Part shown: positions 36,503-45,937 of the stretch, piece after piece
Layout of the letters: each line of letters starts with the position of its first letter
Position numbering within the stretch: position 1 is the stretch's first letter
From: Candidatus Atribacteria bacterium UBA6251
GTDB lineage: Bacteria > Atribacterota > Phoenicimicrobiia > Phoenicimicrobiales > Phoenicimicrobiaceae
DNA length: 55,708 nt
Direction of reading: 5' to 3'
Assembly (NCBI GenBank): GCA_002441285.1
Contig: DJVR01000014.1
Coordinates: forward strand, 1 to 55,708
Notes under the pieces: generated by a model
Database searches by the model: none
Seen by the model: only the letters and a program-made list of their open reading frames with translations
Told to the model about the DNA's origin: nothing
Translations under genes and position numbers: made by a program

Positions 36503-36752
36503 TCTTTGCTCCTTATTTAATTTCCCATAAACTGTAAAATTAGTAGAAGATATAAAATATGAATTTTCATAAATTTACAGTAAATTAAGGTAGTTGTCAA
36601 TATAGTTGTTCTGAAGAGAGGGTTTGATATGATTTAAAATAGTAATAGTTAATCATTAAAAGGGCCAGATTATCTTACTATATGATGAGCAGGAAAAATT
36701 TTTAATTGGATGCTGGTTGTAGTATAATAAATAAATTAAGAGAGGTGATAAA

Positions 36753-37697
36753 ATGAATAAAATAATTAAAAATGTCTGTATTTATGGTATTGGAGGGGTA
36801 GGTGGCTATCTGGGAGGGAGGATAGCTCATCAAATTAATCAAGAAAATTTAATGGATAGACAGGTTTTTTTTATAGGGAGAGGAGAACATCTAAAAAATA
36901 TTCAACAAAATGGGCTAAAGATTATCACCGATCGAGAAGAATTTATAGCTTATCCAAACATTGCTACTGATAATATAAATTATATTTCCGTTCCAGATCT
37001 ATACTTATTGTGTGTTAAGGCTTACAGTCTGGCAGAAGTAGTAAAATCTATAGCTAAAAAAGTATCTTCTACTACTGTAATTATTCCTTTGCTTAATGGT
37101 GTGGATATTTATGAACGGATAAGGAGTATTTTAAATAAAGCTATTGTTTTGCCAGCTACTATTTATATTTCCTCCAGTATTGAAAAACCCGGACAAATTA
37201 GGCAAATTGGACCAGAAGGACATATCGTATTGGGTAAAGATCCGAAATACTCTGAAAAAAGTTATGAGAATGTGATTAATTTTTTATTGCAGTTCGGCAT
37301 TAGTCATACTTGGCAAAATAATCCCTATCCAGCTATCTGGGAAAAATATGTCTTTATTTCTGCCTTCAGTTTAATTACTGCTTATTCTGGTAAGACTATT
37401 GGCGGAATACTGGAAGATGAGGAATTAAAAAAGATGACGGAAAATATTATGCGAGAGGTAGTTGAGGTGGCGAGGAATAAGGGAGTGAATCTTGAACCAG
37501 ATATAGTAGAAAAAAGCATACAAAAAGCTATTAAATTTCCTTACCATACCAAAACTTCATTTCAAAGGGACTATGAAAAAGGGGAAAAACAGAATGAAGG
37601 AGATATCTTTGGAGGTACTTTGCTCCGTCTTGCCCAGGAATATAATCTTTCCATCCCTACTATTGCTAAGGTATGGGGGGAAATAACCGAAAGGTAA
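36753..37697 (+). CDS. panE: 2-dehydropantoate 2-reductase
   Basis: NADPH-dependent ketopantoate reductase of 314 residues for pantothenate/CoA synthesis. The Rossmann motif CIYGIGGVGGYLGGRIA is at the N-terminus, VKAYSLAEVV follows, the catalytic Lys lies in PYPAIWEKYVFISAFSLITA, and the C-terminal SFQRDYEKGEKQNEGDIFGG aligns with the substrate-binding S-x-x-x-D-x-x-x-G pattern. ATG 36753 follows AGAGGTG. No other pantothenate gene is adjacent, so a PanE-like enzyme of other specificity is possible. Confidence 0.85.
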   Translation: MNKIIKNVCIYGIGGVGGYLGGRIAHQINQENLMDRQVFFIGRGEHLKNIQQNGLKIITDREEFIAYPNIATDNINYISVPDLYLLCVKAYSLAEVVKSIAKKVSSTTVIIPLLNGVDIYERIRSILNKAIVLPATIYISSSIEKPGQIRQIGPEGHIVLGKDPKYSEKSYENVINFLLQFGISHTWQNNPYPAIWEKYVFISAFSLITAYSGKTIGGILEDEELKKMTENIMREVVEVARNKGVNLEPDIVEKSIQKAIKFPYHTKTSFQRDYEKGEKQNEGDIFGGTLLRLAQEYNLSIPTIAKVWGEITER

Positions 37698-37781
37698 AAT
37701 TTTAGATTAAGGTTAGCTTCTAAAGAGACTTTTAAAATAAATAAATAGCTAGCTGAGAAGAAATGAGGATTGGTAAATAAA

Positions 37782-39269
37782 ATGAAGATACTTTTAGTTT
37801 ATCCAGAATACCCGGATACTTTCTGGAGTTTTAAATACGCATTAAAATTTATTTCCAAACAGGCAAGTTTACCACCTTTAGGTTTATTAACCGTGGCGGC
37901 CTTACTTCCTCCAGAATGGGAAAAGAAATTAGTAGATATGACTATTAATTCTCTAAAAGATATAGATATAAAATGGGCTGATTATATCTTTATTAGTGCG
38001 ATGAATATTCAAAGGGAATCAGTAAATAGAGTAATCCATAGGGCAAAAAGATGGGGAGCAAGAATTGTAGCTGGAGGACCTCTTTTTACCTCAGAATATA
38101 AAGATTATAAAGAATTAGTAGACCATTTAATTCTCCAGGAGGCAGAAATAACTCTACCTCACTTTATAGAGGATCTAAAAAAGGGCTGCCCAAAACCTAT
38201 TTATATCGCCGATCAAGATCAATGGGCCGAGATTAATAAAAGTCCTATTCCACTCTGGGAGTTAATTAACTTGGAAAATTATGCTTCAATGTGTATCCAA
38301 TACTCTCGGGGATGCCCCTTTAATTGTGATTTTTGTGATGTAACCTTACTCTTTGGGCATAAAATGAGAGTAAAAAGTAAAGAACAAATATTAGCAGAAT
38401 TAGAAAGCCTCTATTTAAAAAAATGGAGAGGTGGAGTATTTTTTGTTGATGATAATTTTATTGGTAACAAAAAAGAGTTAAAAGAAGAAGTACTTCCTGC
38501 TATAATCAGCTGGATGAAGAAACGAAACTATCCTTTTTCTTTTACTACTCAGGTGTCGATAAATCTTTCCGATGATGAAGAACTAATGAGATTAATGGTA
38601 AAAGCAGGTTTTGGTTCAGTATTTGTAGGGATTGAAACCCCCAATGAAGAGAGTTTAGCAGAATGTAATAAATTACAGAATAAGAATCGTGATCTTATAG
38701 CTTGTGTAAAAAAGATACAGCAATCTGGCTTAGTAGTAAATGGAGGATTTATTATGGGGTTTGATCATGATACACCAGCTATATTTGAAAGAATAATTGA
38801 ATTTATTCAAAAAAGTGGTGTAGTCAGTGCGATGGTTGGATTGTTAAATGCCCCTCGGGGGACCAAACTCTATCAGAGATTGGTTAAAGAAAATCGATTG
38901 TTAAAAGAAGCTTCTGGAAACAATACTGATTTTTCTATTAACTTTATTCCTAAAATGAATTATAAAGCACTTATTACTGGCTATAAAAAAGTATTGAAAA
39001 CTATTTATTCTCCAGACTATTATTATCAAAGAATCAAAACTTTATTAGCCGAGATTAAGCCCTTACCAAAGCATAAATTTCAATTTCGTTTTTACTACCT
39101 TTCTGGATTTTTAAAATCTGTTTGGCTCTTAGGTATAATCGGCAGAGAAAGGGTTCATTATTGGAGACTCTTTTTCTGGTCTTTATTTAATCGTCCTCAA
39201 TTGCTTCCTATGGCTATAACTTATGCGGTATATGGATTTCATTTTAGGAAAATAATTAAAAGTCATTGA
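37782..39269 (+). CDS. B12-binding radical SAM protein with DUF4070 (HpnP-like)
   Basis: About 495 residues in three parts: an N-terminal cobalamin-binding-like domain (ILLVYPEYPDTFWSFK to AGGPLFTSEY), a radical SAM core with YSRGCPFNCDFCDVTLLFG (CxxxCxxC near residue 185) and VFFVDDNFIGNKKEL, and a C-terminal DUF4070 region. Hopanoid 2-methylase HpnP and other radical C-methylases share this plan. No hopanoid genes are nearby, so the substrate is open. I prefer ATG 37782; a TTG at 37770 is too close to the GAGG site. The domain lacks the usual DxHxxG for base-off cobalamin, as many family members do. Confidence 0.83.
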   Translation: MKILLVYPEYPDTFWSFKYALKFISKQASLPPLGLLTVAALLPPEWEKKLVDMTINSLKDIDIKWADYIFISAMNIQRESVNRVIHRAKRWGARIVAGGPLFTSEYKDYKELVDHLILQEAEITLPHFIEDLKKGCPKPIYIADQDQWAEINKSPIPLWELINLENYASMCIQYSRGCPFNCDFCDVTLLFGHKMRVKSKEQILAELESLYLKKWRGGVFFVDDNFIGNKKELKEEVLPAIISWMKKRNYPFSFTTQVSINLSDDEELMRLMVKAGFGSVFVGIETPNEESLAECNKLQNKNRDLIACVKKIQQSGLVVNGGFIMGFDHDTPAIFERIIEFIQKSGVVSAMVGLLNAPRGTKLYQRLVKENRLLKEASGNNTDFSINFIPKMNYKALITGYKKVLKTIYSPDYYYQRIKTLLAEIKPLPKHKFQFRFYYLSGFLKSVWLLGIIGRERVHYWRLFFWSLFNRPQLLPMAITYAVYGFHFRKIIKSH

Positions 39270-39447
39270 GTAATATTACAGATGGGCATAGTTTTTCTAA
39301 GTAATTGTCCATTGATGGTAATAAGAAGTTAATAATTTTAGGTTTGCATAAATTTTGTATTATTAATTTGTATTAGATGAGCATAGGTGAAAATATTTAG
39401 ATTGGTTAGTTTGGTCAGTTTTAATAGATTCCAAAGGAGGAATAAAG

Positions 39448-39597
39448 ATGAAAATTATTAGGATAATTGGTTCTCTATTGTTTGTTCTTGGTCTATTTAT
39501 AGTAATTTTTATTGGGGTCCCCTGGGAAGTATACAAAAATCAGGAAATAACCTGGTGGTTGAAAGGGGCTATTTATGGTTTATTGGGAGGGATATAA
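39448..39597 (+). CDS. Small membrane protein, probably the N-terminal part of a frameshifted gene
   Basis: A 49-residue frame starting at ATG 39448 behind AAAGGAGG. It has a membrane helix at residues about 5-22 (IGSLLFVLGLFIVIFIGV) and a second beginning at WWLKGAIYGLLGGI, where it stops abruptly in the middle of the hydrophobic stretch. In the overlapping frame the hydrophobic run continues as IIVLITIALEQKK, so the two frames look like one protein split by a one-base change near 39585-39595. As a separate protein it resembles the partner at 13214. Confidence 0.6.
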   Translation: MKIIRIIGSLLFVLGLFIVIFIGVPWEVYKNQEITWWLKGAIYGLLGGI

Positions 39598-40007
39598 TAG
39601 TTTTAATTACTATTGCCTTAGAACAGAAAAAATTTACCGAAAAAGTGGAGGAAAGCTCAGAAGAAAGCCTATCAGAAGATATTATGATCCAGAATTTAGA
39701 CGAAGTACCAGGAAAAGAGATTTCCGAAGTTCTGGGTTTGGTGCAGGGTCATACCATCTATGCTATCTGGATCGGAAAGGATTTATCTGCCTTGATTAGA
39801 TTGGTATTAGGTGGGGAATTAATTGAATATGCAGAGATGATGGGTAAAGCTCGAAAGGTTGCTACCAAAAGGATGATTTATGAAGCTAAAAAACTTGGAG
39901 CGGATGCAATTATTAATGTGCGCTTTATGACTACCAGTGTAGTTGGTAGCGCTGCTGAGCTTTTAGCTTATGGTACTGCAGTGAAGTTAAGCAAAACAAG
40001 GGCTTAA
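39555..40007 (+). CDS. YbjQ/UPF0145 family protein, second copy (start uncertain, likely frameshift)
   Basis: The YbjQ domain spans from about VPGKEISEVLGLVQG to YGTAVKLSKT and aligns throughout with the copy at 13435 (LGLVxGxT, GKD, VxGGE, GADxI, YGTAVKL). The frame is open from a GTG at 39555 without a ribosome site; the first ATG is at 39684, also without one. Before the domain comes IIVLITIALEQKKFTEKVEE, the end of a membrane helix and a charged linker. The best reading is a membrane-anchored YbjQ protein starting at 39448 and broken by one frameshift. Otherwise translation would have to start at 39684. Confidence 0.7.
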   Translation: MVERGYLWFIGRDIIVLITIALEQKKFTEKVEESSEESLSEDIMIQNLDEVPGKEISEVLGLVQGHTIYAIWIGKDLSALIRLVLGGELIEYAEMMGKARKVATKRMIYEAKKLGADAIINVRFMTTSVVGSAAELLAYGTAVKLSKTRA

Positions 40008-40153
40008 AAAAAAAGAAATAAGGATTATTAATCAATAAATTTTTCTTCTAAAATATTTACTATCCAGAAGAGCTTTTGATTAGATTATTAATTAATGGTT
40101 TAAATAAAAAAGGAAATTATTAGAGAATAGCAATAAAAAAAGGAGTGATTCGT

Positions 40154-40930
40154 ATTAATTGGTATTTTATAGAAACCCACACCCATCTTGGTTTAATCAA
40201 AAAGAATAGTGAAGAAGTAATCAGGGAAGCGGTAGCCGAAAAAGTAATAAAAATGGTTAATATCGGGATTGATCTGGTTTCCAGTAAAGCTTCTATAGAT
40301 CTTGCCTCTCGTTTTGATGGAGTTTATTCTGCTATTGGCTTTCATCCTCACGAAGCTAAATTTTTAACTTCGGAAAATTTAAAAGGCTTAAAAGAACTTG
40401 CTAAACAGCCTAAAGTAGTAGCAATAGGAGAGATTGGATTGGACTATTATTGGCAACATAGCTCAATAGAAAGTCAAAGAAAGGCTTTTATCCAACAGAT
40501 TTATCTTGCCCGGGACTTCAGACTCCCCATCATTATTCATGATCGAGAAGCTCATCTAGAGGTTTTAGATATTCTGGATAAAGAAGCAAAAGGGTCAAAG
40601 ATCTTACTACATTGTTTTTCTGGAGATTTAGATTTTGCCCGTTTATGTATAGAAAGAGGTTATCTGCTAGGCATAGGTGGAGTGGTAACTTTTCCAAAGG
40701 CTAGAAAATTGGTCGAAGTAATACAATATGCTCCTTTAGAAAATATAGTATTAGAAACCGATTCACCTTATTTAACCCCTCATCCATTTCGTGGAAAACC
40801 GAATGAACCAAAATATATTCCTCTAATTGCTGAAAAGATTGCTCAATTAAAGAAGGTTGATTTAGAAGTTGTAGCCAGAGCTACTTCTATTAATGCTCAT
40901 AGTTTTTTTGGTCTAAAAGATAAAGAATAA
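40154..40930 (+). CDS. tatD: TatD-family metal-dependent hydrolase
   Basis: TIM-barrel deoxyribonuclease-like enzyme of about 258 residues. Metal ligands are visible in FIETHTHLG (usual D-x-H-x-H, Glu here), VAIGEIGLDYYW, LPIIIHDREAH, LLHCFSGD and LETDSPYLTPHPFRGK. TatD proteins act as 3'-5' nucleases in DNA repair or RNA turnover. The frame allows GTG at 40145, but that codon overlaps the ribosome site AAAGGAG. An ATT at 40154 lies eight bases behind it and is the better start. Downstream lies the AlaX-like gene. Confidence 0.87.
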   Translation: MNWYFIETHTHLGLIKKNSEEVIREAVAEKVIKMVNIGIDLVSSKASIDLASRFDGVYSAIGFHPHEAKFLTSENLKGLKELAKQPKVVAIGEIGLDYYWQHSSIESQRKAFIQQIYLARDFRLPIIIHDREAHLEVLDILDKEAKGSKILLHCFSGDLDFARLCIERGYLLGIGGVVTFPKARKLVEVIQYAPLENIVLETDSPYLTPHPFRGKPNEPKYIPLIAEKIAQLKKVDLEVVARATSINAHSFFGLKDKE

Positions 40931-40975
40931 AAAATTATAGCATTTATGCCATAGATTAAAAAAGGAGAAGACTAG

Positions 40976-42193
40976 ATGACTGAAAGAATATATTATCGAG
41001 ACTCTTATCTAAAAGAATATAAGTCAAAGGTGGTAAAAAAAATAGAGATTAAAAATCGACCAGCCCTGGTTTTAGATCAGACTATTTTTTATCCTACTTC
41101 TGGAGGTCAACCTTATGATCAAGGATTCATCCAGAATATTCCGGTAGTGGAAGTTTTGGAAGAAGGAGAAGATGTCATTCACATTTTACCACAAGAATGG
41201 GAGGGCAAAGAACAGGAAGAAGTAATAAGTCAGATAGATTGGAAGAGAAGGTTTGATCATATGCAACAACATTCCGGTCAACATATCCTTTCAGGAGCTT
41301 TAATGAAGATTTGGGGCATTGAAACGTTATCTTTTCACCTGGGAGAAAAATATTGTACTCTGGATATTAATAAAACAAATCTTACCTCAGAAGAAATTAA
41401 GAACATAGAATTTAAGGCGAATAAAATTATCTTTGAAAATAGGCCAATAGAAAGCTATTTTATAGAGCAGAAAGAAGAGTTGAAAAGACTAAATTTAAGG
41501 AAAGAAGTGAAAAGGAAAGGAAAGATAAGAATTGTCGAAGTAAAAGATTTTGATATTTCTGCCTGTGGAGGGACACATTGTCGAGCTAGTGGAGAAATAG
41601 GATTGATCAAGATTACTCGCTGGGAGAAGAAAGGTGAGAATATTCGCCTGGAATTTATTTGTGGGTATCGAGCCTGGGAAGACTATTTCTGGAAAAATGA
41701 AATGATTAAAATGATATCCGGAAAACTTACCGTGAAAGATACTGAATTAACAGAAGCAATAGAGAGATTAATGGAAGAAAGAAGAGAAATTAATAAAGAG
41801 TTAAGGGGATTTAAAGAAAAATGGCAGGAATATGAAGTTAATCAGTTGATTGCCCAAGTGTCTCCTCGAGAAGATGGCCTTAGAGTAATAAAAAAAATTT
41901 TTAAGGAAAAAAATTTTCCAGAGGTTAGAGGAATAGTCCAGCGTTTAGTAAACCTAAATAAAAAGATCCTAGTATTTGCAGGAGTTATAGATAATGGTGG
42001 AAAGATTATCTTTGCCTGTTCCAAAAATCTGAATTATGATATGAAAAGATTGGTCAAAGAGGCAGAGAAATTTATCGAGGGTCACGGGGGTGGAAGTATC
42101 AATTTTGCCCAATCAGGAGGTAAAAAAGTAGAAGGACTTGCGCAGGCTATAGACTTTGCAGTAAGAAACTGGAAAAATTTTACTACAGATTAA
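40976..42193 (+). CDS. AlaX-like alanyl-tRNA editing protein with DHHA1 domain
   Basis: A 405-residue stand-alone relative of the alanyl-tRNA synthetase editing part, expected to hydrolyse Ser- or Gly-tRNA(Ala). After an N-terminal barrel with FYPTSGGQPYDQG, the zinc/active-site motifs HMQQHSGQHILSGA and DISACGGTHC are intact. A coiled linker (EAIERLMEERREINKEL) leads to a DHHA1 domain ending in GHGGGSINFAQSGGKK. This long form corresponds to AlaX-L. ATG 40976 follows AAAGGAG. It lies 45 bases after tatD and may share its message. Confidence 0.9.
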   Translation: MTERIYYRDSYLKEYKSKVVKKIEIKNRPALVLDQTIFYPTSGGQPYDQGFIQNIPVVEVLEEGEDVIHILPQEWEGKEQEEVISQIDWKRRFDHMQQHSGQHILSGALMKIWGIETLSFHLGEKYCTLDINKTNLTSEEIKNIEFKANKIIFENRPIESYFIEQKEELKRLNLRKEVKRKGKIRIVEVKDFDISACGGTHCRASGEIGLIKITRWEKKGENIRLEFICGYRAWEDYFWKNEMIKMISGKLTVKDTELTEAIERLMEERREINKELRGFKEKWQEYEVNQLIAQVSPREDGLRVIKKIFKEKNFPEVRGIVQRLVNLNKKILVFAGVIDNGGKIIFACSKNLNYDMKRLVKEAEKFIEGHGGGSINFAQSGGKKVEGLAQAIDFAVRNWKNFTTD

Positions 42194-42282
42194 GGTTGAT
42201 ATAGTTAAGTCTGTTTTTATCAAGATTAGATGCTTAATAGTTCACCAGATAAAAATATTTTTTATTCTTACCTTGGAAAAAG

Positions 42283-43413
42283 ATGAAAAAAAATAAATTC
42301 TTTAGGATAATAGTTATTCCCTTTATTTTGCTATGGGTTATTTTTTTCTGCTTAATTTTTTTCAATAATAATTCTTTGGCTAAAGAAAGAGACCTGGAAA
42401 AAGAACAACAATTGGGAGAAAAATTAGCCCGGGATTTTGAAAAAAAACATCCCTTAATTGAAGATATTGAAGTAAATTCCCGAGTAAGTGAAATTGGGAA
42501 AAAGCTGGCAAGTAATTCAGATTTAAAGGAGATGAATTATCATTTTAAGATCGTAGACCTAGATGGAGTTAATGCTTTTTCCTTTCCAGGAGGATATATT
42601 TATGTAACCAGCGGTCTTCTTGATTATGTGCAATCTGATGATGAATTGGCGGGTGTTTTAGCTCACGAGATTGCCCATATTATTCACAATCATGCCTTGA
42701 ATCAGATTGTAAATAATACTAAATATAATTTATTGACTATTTTAGCAGTGCTGTTAACTGGAGAATCAGATGTAGCCTTATTAGGAAGACTAACCACTAT
42801 TACATTTCTTAACCAATATAGTCGAGAAAATGAAGAGGAAGCAGATCTCACGGCTATAGAATTATTAATTAAGACTGGTTATAACCCGGTAGGATTTTTA
42901 ACTTGCCTAGAAAGATTATCTAGTCGGGAAATATTCAGGCCAGAAATAAATTGGGGGATATTTCAAACCCACCCAAGGACTGAGGATCGAATAGTCTATA
43001 TTAAAGATTTACTAATAAAAAAGGGGATTGAAATAGATAGAAGAGCAGCTGCAAATTATCTAAAAATAGAGACTAAATTTATAGTAAAAGACTTTCAATG
43101 GACTGGAATAATTAAATTAGATGATTCTACTATTCTTAGCTTACCTTTTTTCGGAGAAATAAAAGATTTCCATAAAATATTAAATATTGCGGAAAATTTA
43201 GATAGATTTCTATCTCTGGATTTGAATATATATGAGCTGAGAATTTCGGTTAATGATACTAGCTCAACTCTTTTTATTGGTTCTAATCCGATTATTACTT
43301 TGACTGACTTTGAAGCAGCTTTACTTAATAAAAATTCTCAGGAAGTTATTTTTGAAATGAGAGAAAAAATAAAACAGAAAATTTGGAGCTTACGATTACG
43401 CTTATTACTTTAA
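42283..43413 (+). CDS. Exported M48-family metalloprotease (BepA/YfgC-like)
   Basis: A 376-residue protein with an N-terminal hydrophobic signal or anchor (IIVIPFILLWVIFFCLIFF) and a zinc peptidase domain: NAFSFPGGYIYVTSGLLDYV, then LAHEIAHIIHNHALNQI containing HExxH, and the third ligand in SRENEEEADLTAIELL. The HPRTEDRI motif follows. These features match periplasmic quality-control proteases of the BepA type. The C-terminal TPR part of BepA is replaced by an unrelated 110-residue segment. A strong terminator follows at 43447. Confidence 0.87.
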   Translation: MKKNKFFRIIVIPFILLWVIFFCLIFFNNNSLAKERDLEKEQQLGEKLARDFEKKHPLIEDIEVNSRVSEIGKKLASNSDLKEMNYHFKIVDLDGVNAFSFPGGYIYVTSGLLDYVQSDDELAGVLAHEIAHIIHNHALNQIVNNTKYNLLTILAVLLTGESDVALLGRLTTITFLNQYSRENEEEADLTAIELLIKTGYNPVGFLTCLERLSSREIFRPEINWGIFQTHPRTEDRIVYIKDLLIKKGIEIDRRAAANYLKIETKFIVKDFQWTGIIKLDDSTILSLPFFGEIKDFHKILNIAENLDRFLSLDLNIYELRISVNDTSSTLFIGSNPIITLTDFEAALLNKNSQEVIFEMREKIKQKIWSLRLRLLL

Positions 43414-43446
43414 TTAAGTAAAGGATTAGAAAAATAAAATAAAAAA

Positions 43447-43474
43447 GGGCGTTCCTCTTAATTCGGGAACGCCC
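43447..43474. terminator. Bidirectional intrinsic terminator
   Basis: GGGCGTTCC (43447-43455) pairs with GGAACGCCC (43466-43474) around a 10-base loop. Six A bases precede it and six T bases (43476-43481) follow, so it can stop transcription of the M48 gene from the left and of the NSS symporter gene from the right. Confidence 0.9.
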
Positions 43475-43521
43475 CTTTTTTGTAAAGGTAGCTTTCTTTA
43501 AATTAACTTAAAACTCTACCC

Positions 43522-44868
43522 TTATTTGATGACCCCAGTGGAGTTTAAAAAGACAAGGAATATAGCTATAGGAGCAATATATTTAATTAAGAAAGCATAA
43601 GTGGACCCTAATTTTATATTTTTTGCACCTATATTGGCTTCTTCTATGGCTTTATCGGTACCCCAGAACCAGCCAATGAATAAACAGAGTAAAAGTCCAC
43701 CCAATGGAAGGAGAATATAAGAAGCAATAAAATCAAGTGAGTCAAATATATCTCTTCCCCCAATGATTTTAATGTTAGACCATACTCCTAAACCAAGAGA
43801 AGAAGGAACACCCAGTAAGAAGATTATAATACCCATTATCCAGGTAGCTTTCTTTCTATCCCATTTTGCTTCATCGATGAAGTAAGCTGAAACCACCTCT
43901 AATAAGGAAATGGCGGAAGTAAGGGCGGCAATGGCTAACAGGAAGAAGAATAATACCCCAAAGAAGTGTCCAGCTGGACCCATAGCTTGTAGTACTGCTG
44001 GGATAGTGATAAAGGTTAATCCAGGGCCAGCAGCAGGTTCTAACCCAAAAGCAAATACTGCCGGGAAGATTGCAAAGCCGGCTAATAAAGCTATACCAGT
44101 ATCGGAACCACAAATCCAGTAAGAGTTAGCAGGAATATCCTGGTCTTTTTTCAGGTAACTACCATAAACTATCATACAACCCATTCCTAAACTTAAGGAG
44201 AAGAAGGCTTGTCCCAGAGCAGCTAAGATTGCTTTAGCACTTAATTTACTAAAATCGGGTTTGAGATAAAATTCTAAACCTTTTCCCGCTCCAGGCAAGG
44301 TAATTCCTCTAAGAATTAAGATTAATAGTATTAATACGAGTATAGGCATTAATATTTTTGAGTATTTTTCTATACCCTTTTCAATACCAGCAGATACAAT
44401 GTAGATACAGATCAGCATAAAGATGGCGTGCCAGACTATTGGGGCAACGGAAGAGGTAATGAAACCGACAAATAAATTAGCATGATCAGCATTTTTTGCC
44501 ATATAAGCACCCGATTTAAAGATATAAGCAACAGCCCATCCGGCAACTACCGAATAATAGGAAAGAATGATAAAACCAGCTAGTATACCCATTGCTCCTA
44601 CAATCCACCAGGGGGTGCCAGGAGCCAATGCTTTAAAAGCACCCAGGGCATTCTTTCCGGACTTACGTCCTATTAGTAGTTCAGAATTCATTACAGGAAC
44701 ACCGATAAAGATAATAAAAAGTAAATAAACTAATACAAAGGCAGCTCCACCATACATACCAGCTAAATAAGGAAATTTCCAGATATTTCCTAATCCTATG
44801 GCAGAGCCTGCAGCGGCAGCTATAAACCCAAATTGGGACTGCCAATTGCCTCTTTCTTGACCATTCAT
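43522..44868 (-). CDS. Sodium:neurotransmitter symporter family protein (NSS)
   Basis: A LeuT-fold sodium-coupled amino acid transporter of about 448 residues with twelve hydrophobic segments. The first helix reads FIAAAAGSAIGLGNIWKFPY, the signature of the family, with the sodium and substrate-binding GNIW. Segment 6 reads LGQAFFSLSLGMGCMIVYGS, and ITSAISLLEVVSAYF corresponds to helix 8. The start is ATG 44868 with GGGAGG nine bases upstream; a TTG at 44877 is too close to the same site. Convergent with the M48 gene and separated by a terminator. It may import tryptophan, tyrosine or similar amino acids; the substrate is not known. Confidence 0.92.
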   Translation of the reverse strand: MNGQERGNWQSQFGFIAAAAGSAIGLGNIWKFPYLAGMYGGAAFVLVYLLFIIFIGVPVMNSELLIGRKSGKNALGAFKALAPGTPWWIVGAMGILAGFIILSYYSVVAGWAVAYIFKSGAYMAKNADHANLFVGFITSSVAPIVWHAIFMLICIYIVSAGIEKGIEKYSKILMPILVLILLILILRGITLPGAGKGLEFYLKPDFSKLSAKAILAALGQAFFSLSLGMGCMIVYGSYLKKDQDIPANSYWICGSDTGIALLAGFAIFPAVFAFGLEPAAGPGLTFITIPAVLQAMGPAGHFFGVLFFFLLAIAALTSAISLLEVVSAYFIDEAKWDRKKATWIMGIIIFLLGVPSSLGLGVWSNIKIIGGRDIFDSLDFIASYILLPLGGLLLCLFIGWFWGTDKAIEEANIGAKNIKLGSTYAFLIKYIAPIAIFLVFLNSTGVIK

Positions 44869-45166
44869 TGAGAACAACCTCCCTTTACAAATCTTTTAAT
44901 AATTTAATAAAAATGAAATAAGTGTATAAGTTTTAATATTTGTATTCTAAACAAGAAGATTAATCAATGAATTTTTTTCTAAGGCACCACCACCTTATTA
45001 TTTTATAATTTTTTTCTGAGTAAGATATTTTGTTGGTATGAATCTATATATTTTAATTAAGATAAAAAATATTTTATAAATTATATAATAAAATAAATAA
45101 ATATTCAAGTTTTATTATAAAAAATATACTTATTACCGTCAAATGTATTCTAATTATTGTTTTTAT

Positions 45167-45937
45167 TTATATTCGAAAAGGAACCGGGGTAAAAGATAGT
45201 ATAAAAAAGATTAAGATAAAAAAACCTAAAAAATATCTTTTTTTATCCAGAGGTATAGTATCATCAAGAGTGGGGGGATGCTTAAAACCAAATAAGAAAA
45301 GTAAACACCAGAGTAATATCCAGGCCGGATTTATAAAAATACAGATTAACCCTAATACAGCCAGAGTGAGATAATATATAATTTTACTTTTTTTACCAAC
45401 AAGAGAATAAATGATGTGCCCACCATCTAATTGGCCTATGGGAAGAAGGTTCAGAGCAGTAACAAACAATCCTACCCATCCGGCATAAGCTAATGGGTGT
45501 AAGATGATATCTTGTCCATCTGGTAGATTACCGAAGATGATCTTTTCGATTAAGGAGAAAAGAATAGAGCTGCCCAGAGGGATTACCGGCTCTTCTAATT
45601 CAGAGAGTACCACTACTTGAGATAAGGTAAGACCAAAAATAATAGTAGGTAAAGTTAGGGTTAAACCAGCTAGTGGTCCAGCAATACCAATATCGAATAA
45701 TGCTTTACGGTGAGGAATAACTCCCTTCATTTTAATTATGGCTCCCAGAGTACCAAAAGGAGATAAAGGAAAAGGTATAAAAAGGGGTAAAGTTACTTCT
45801 ACTTTATAATTTTTACTAATAAAGTAATGTCCTAATTCATGAGCCAGCAAAATAGTTAGTAGTGGAATTGCATACCAGAATCCCCCCACCCAATAACAGG
45901 AAACGATAGTTAGAAGAAAAAGGATTAAATTTAGAAT
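45167..45937 (-). CDS. Site-2-type intramembrane metalloprotease (M50)
   Basis: A multi-span zinc protease of about 256 residues. Active-site motifs are LLAHELGHYFISK (HExxH) and LNLLPIGQLDGGHIIY (the N-x-x-P-x-x-x-L-D-G third ligand). The loop LPLFIPFPLSPFGTLGAIIK is typical of the soluble-ended branch. A GTG at 45889 would cut off the first helix. In frame upstream lies LILNLILFLLTIVSCYW, a normal first membrane helix, and an ATT at 45937 stands seven bases behind GGAGGG with a stop codon just before. I therefore place the start at ATT. Regulated proteolysis of membrane factors is the usual role. Confidence 0.85.
   Translation of the reverse strand: MLNLILFLLTIVSCYWVGGFWYAIPLLTILLAHELGHYFISKNYKVEVTLPLFIPFPLSPFGTLGAIIKMKGVIPHRKALFDIGIAGPLAGLTLTLPTIIFGLTLSQVVVLSELEEPVIPLGSSILFSLIEKIIFGNLPDGQDIILHPLAYAGWVGLFVTALNLLPIGQLDGGHIIYSLVGKKSKIIYYLTLAVLGLICIFINPAWILLWCLLFLFGFKHPPTLDDTIPLDKKRYFLGFFILIFFILSFTPVPFRI

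Noticed and set aside
39580..39597. Programmed -1 frameshift in the second YbjQ gene
   Set aside because: No classical slippery heptamer or downstream stem was seen; a plain indel explains it better.
44981..45000. T-box-like GGTGGTGCC upstream of the NSS gene
   Set aside because: The conserved T-box sequence and the specifier and terminator stems are missing.
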